Shown here in pieces: positions 5,071-5,174 of a stretch of DNA of 5,174 nucleotides (within the stretch, counting starts at the first letter, position 1; each line of letters begins with the position of its first letter). Source of the DNA: Patescibacteria group bacterium (lineage in GTDB: Bacteria; Patescibacteriota; Gracilibacteria; UBA1369; JAHJTR01); assembly GCA_018829865.1 (NCBI GenBank), contig JAHJTR010000233.1, forward strand, positions 1 through 5,174, written 5' to 3'. Made by a program: the position numbers and the translations under genes. The notes beneath the pieces were generated by a model, which was not told the origin of the DNA, did not search any database, and was given only the letters and a program-made list of their open reading frames with translations.

Positions 5071-5174
5071 ATGTCAAAAATTGACTCTCTATCAAAAAAC
5101 ATCCAAACGAATTCGGCATTAATGCCCTATTTCGAAGCAATTAGTGAGTTAAACGAACCCAAACAACCAAAAAA
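5071..5174 (+). CDS. N-terminus of a paralogue of the preceding 887-residue protein (3' truncated)
   Basis: The frame is open from the ATG at 5071 to the window end and gives 34 complete residues beginning MSKIDSLSKNIQ. Residues 14-33 align without gaps to residues 26-45 of the upstream protein with 10 of 20 identical. The shared positions are N, L, Y, AIS, L and KQP, with V/M, Y/F and D/E also conservative. The extreme N-termini match too (MSTIESMQ against MSKIDSLS), so an extra 12 residues lie between these blocks in the upstream protein. The DNA is far more diverged than the protein, so the duplication is old and the frame is under selection. There is no Shine-Dalgarno sequence. A TATAAT at 5062-5067 is too close to the ATG and lacks a -35 box, so read-through from the upstream gene is the likely source of transcript. 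Confidence 0.85.
   Translation, partial: MSKIDSLSKNIQTNSALMPYFEAISELNEPKQPK

Overview
The window looks like bacterial chromosomal DNA: modest GC content, closely packed genes, standard-code reading frames and TrhP-type tRNA modification. All four visible starts lack a Shine-Dalgarno sequence, and each ATG is preceded directly by 'AT' in an A/T-rich stretch. Together with the compact layout and large unrecognised proteins, this would fit a Patescibacteria/CPR-like or another lineage that uses little Shine-Dalgarno initiation. That placement is inference. Gly is written with GGN codons and no in-frame TGA occurs, so the TGA=Gly code of Gracilibacteria/Absconditabacteria is unlikely. The stops seen are TAA, TAA, TAG and TAA.

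Left part (1-812): the 3' end of a gene, possibly a shikimate-kinase-like P-loop kinase, overlaps a 112-residue protein with one membrane segment by 14 bp on the + strand. After it comes a cluster of seven REP-like palindromes (510-791) between convergent genes. The first palindrome is followed by a T-run and probably terminates the + strand transcript. Part of the cluster has been duplicated in tandem as 95-bp copies (94/95 identical), and the duplicated unit includes the last codons and stop of the neighbouring gene.

Middle (800-2119, minus strand): a full-length U32-family protein of the YegQ/TrhP type, the best-identified gene here, with its four family cysteines plus three extra ones. 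It has a -10 box so close to its ATG that the mRNA may be nearly leaderless.

Right part (2120-5174): a 254-bp divergent intergenic region holds two well-spaced sigma70-type promoters that drive an 887-residue, cysteine-free, lysine-rich protein I do not recognise. It has a Gly/Ala-rich hydrophobic segment followed by a basic cluster, and a C-terminus that vaguely recalls LysM. Thirty-three bp downstream another gene begins whose first 34 residues match the N-terminus of the 887-residue protein (10 of 20 identical over the core). The window therefore ends inside a tandem array of diverged paralogues, probably one operon. This family is the most promising candidate for something undescribed.
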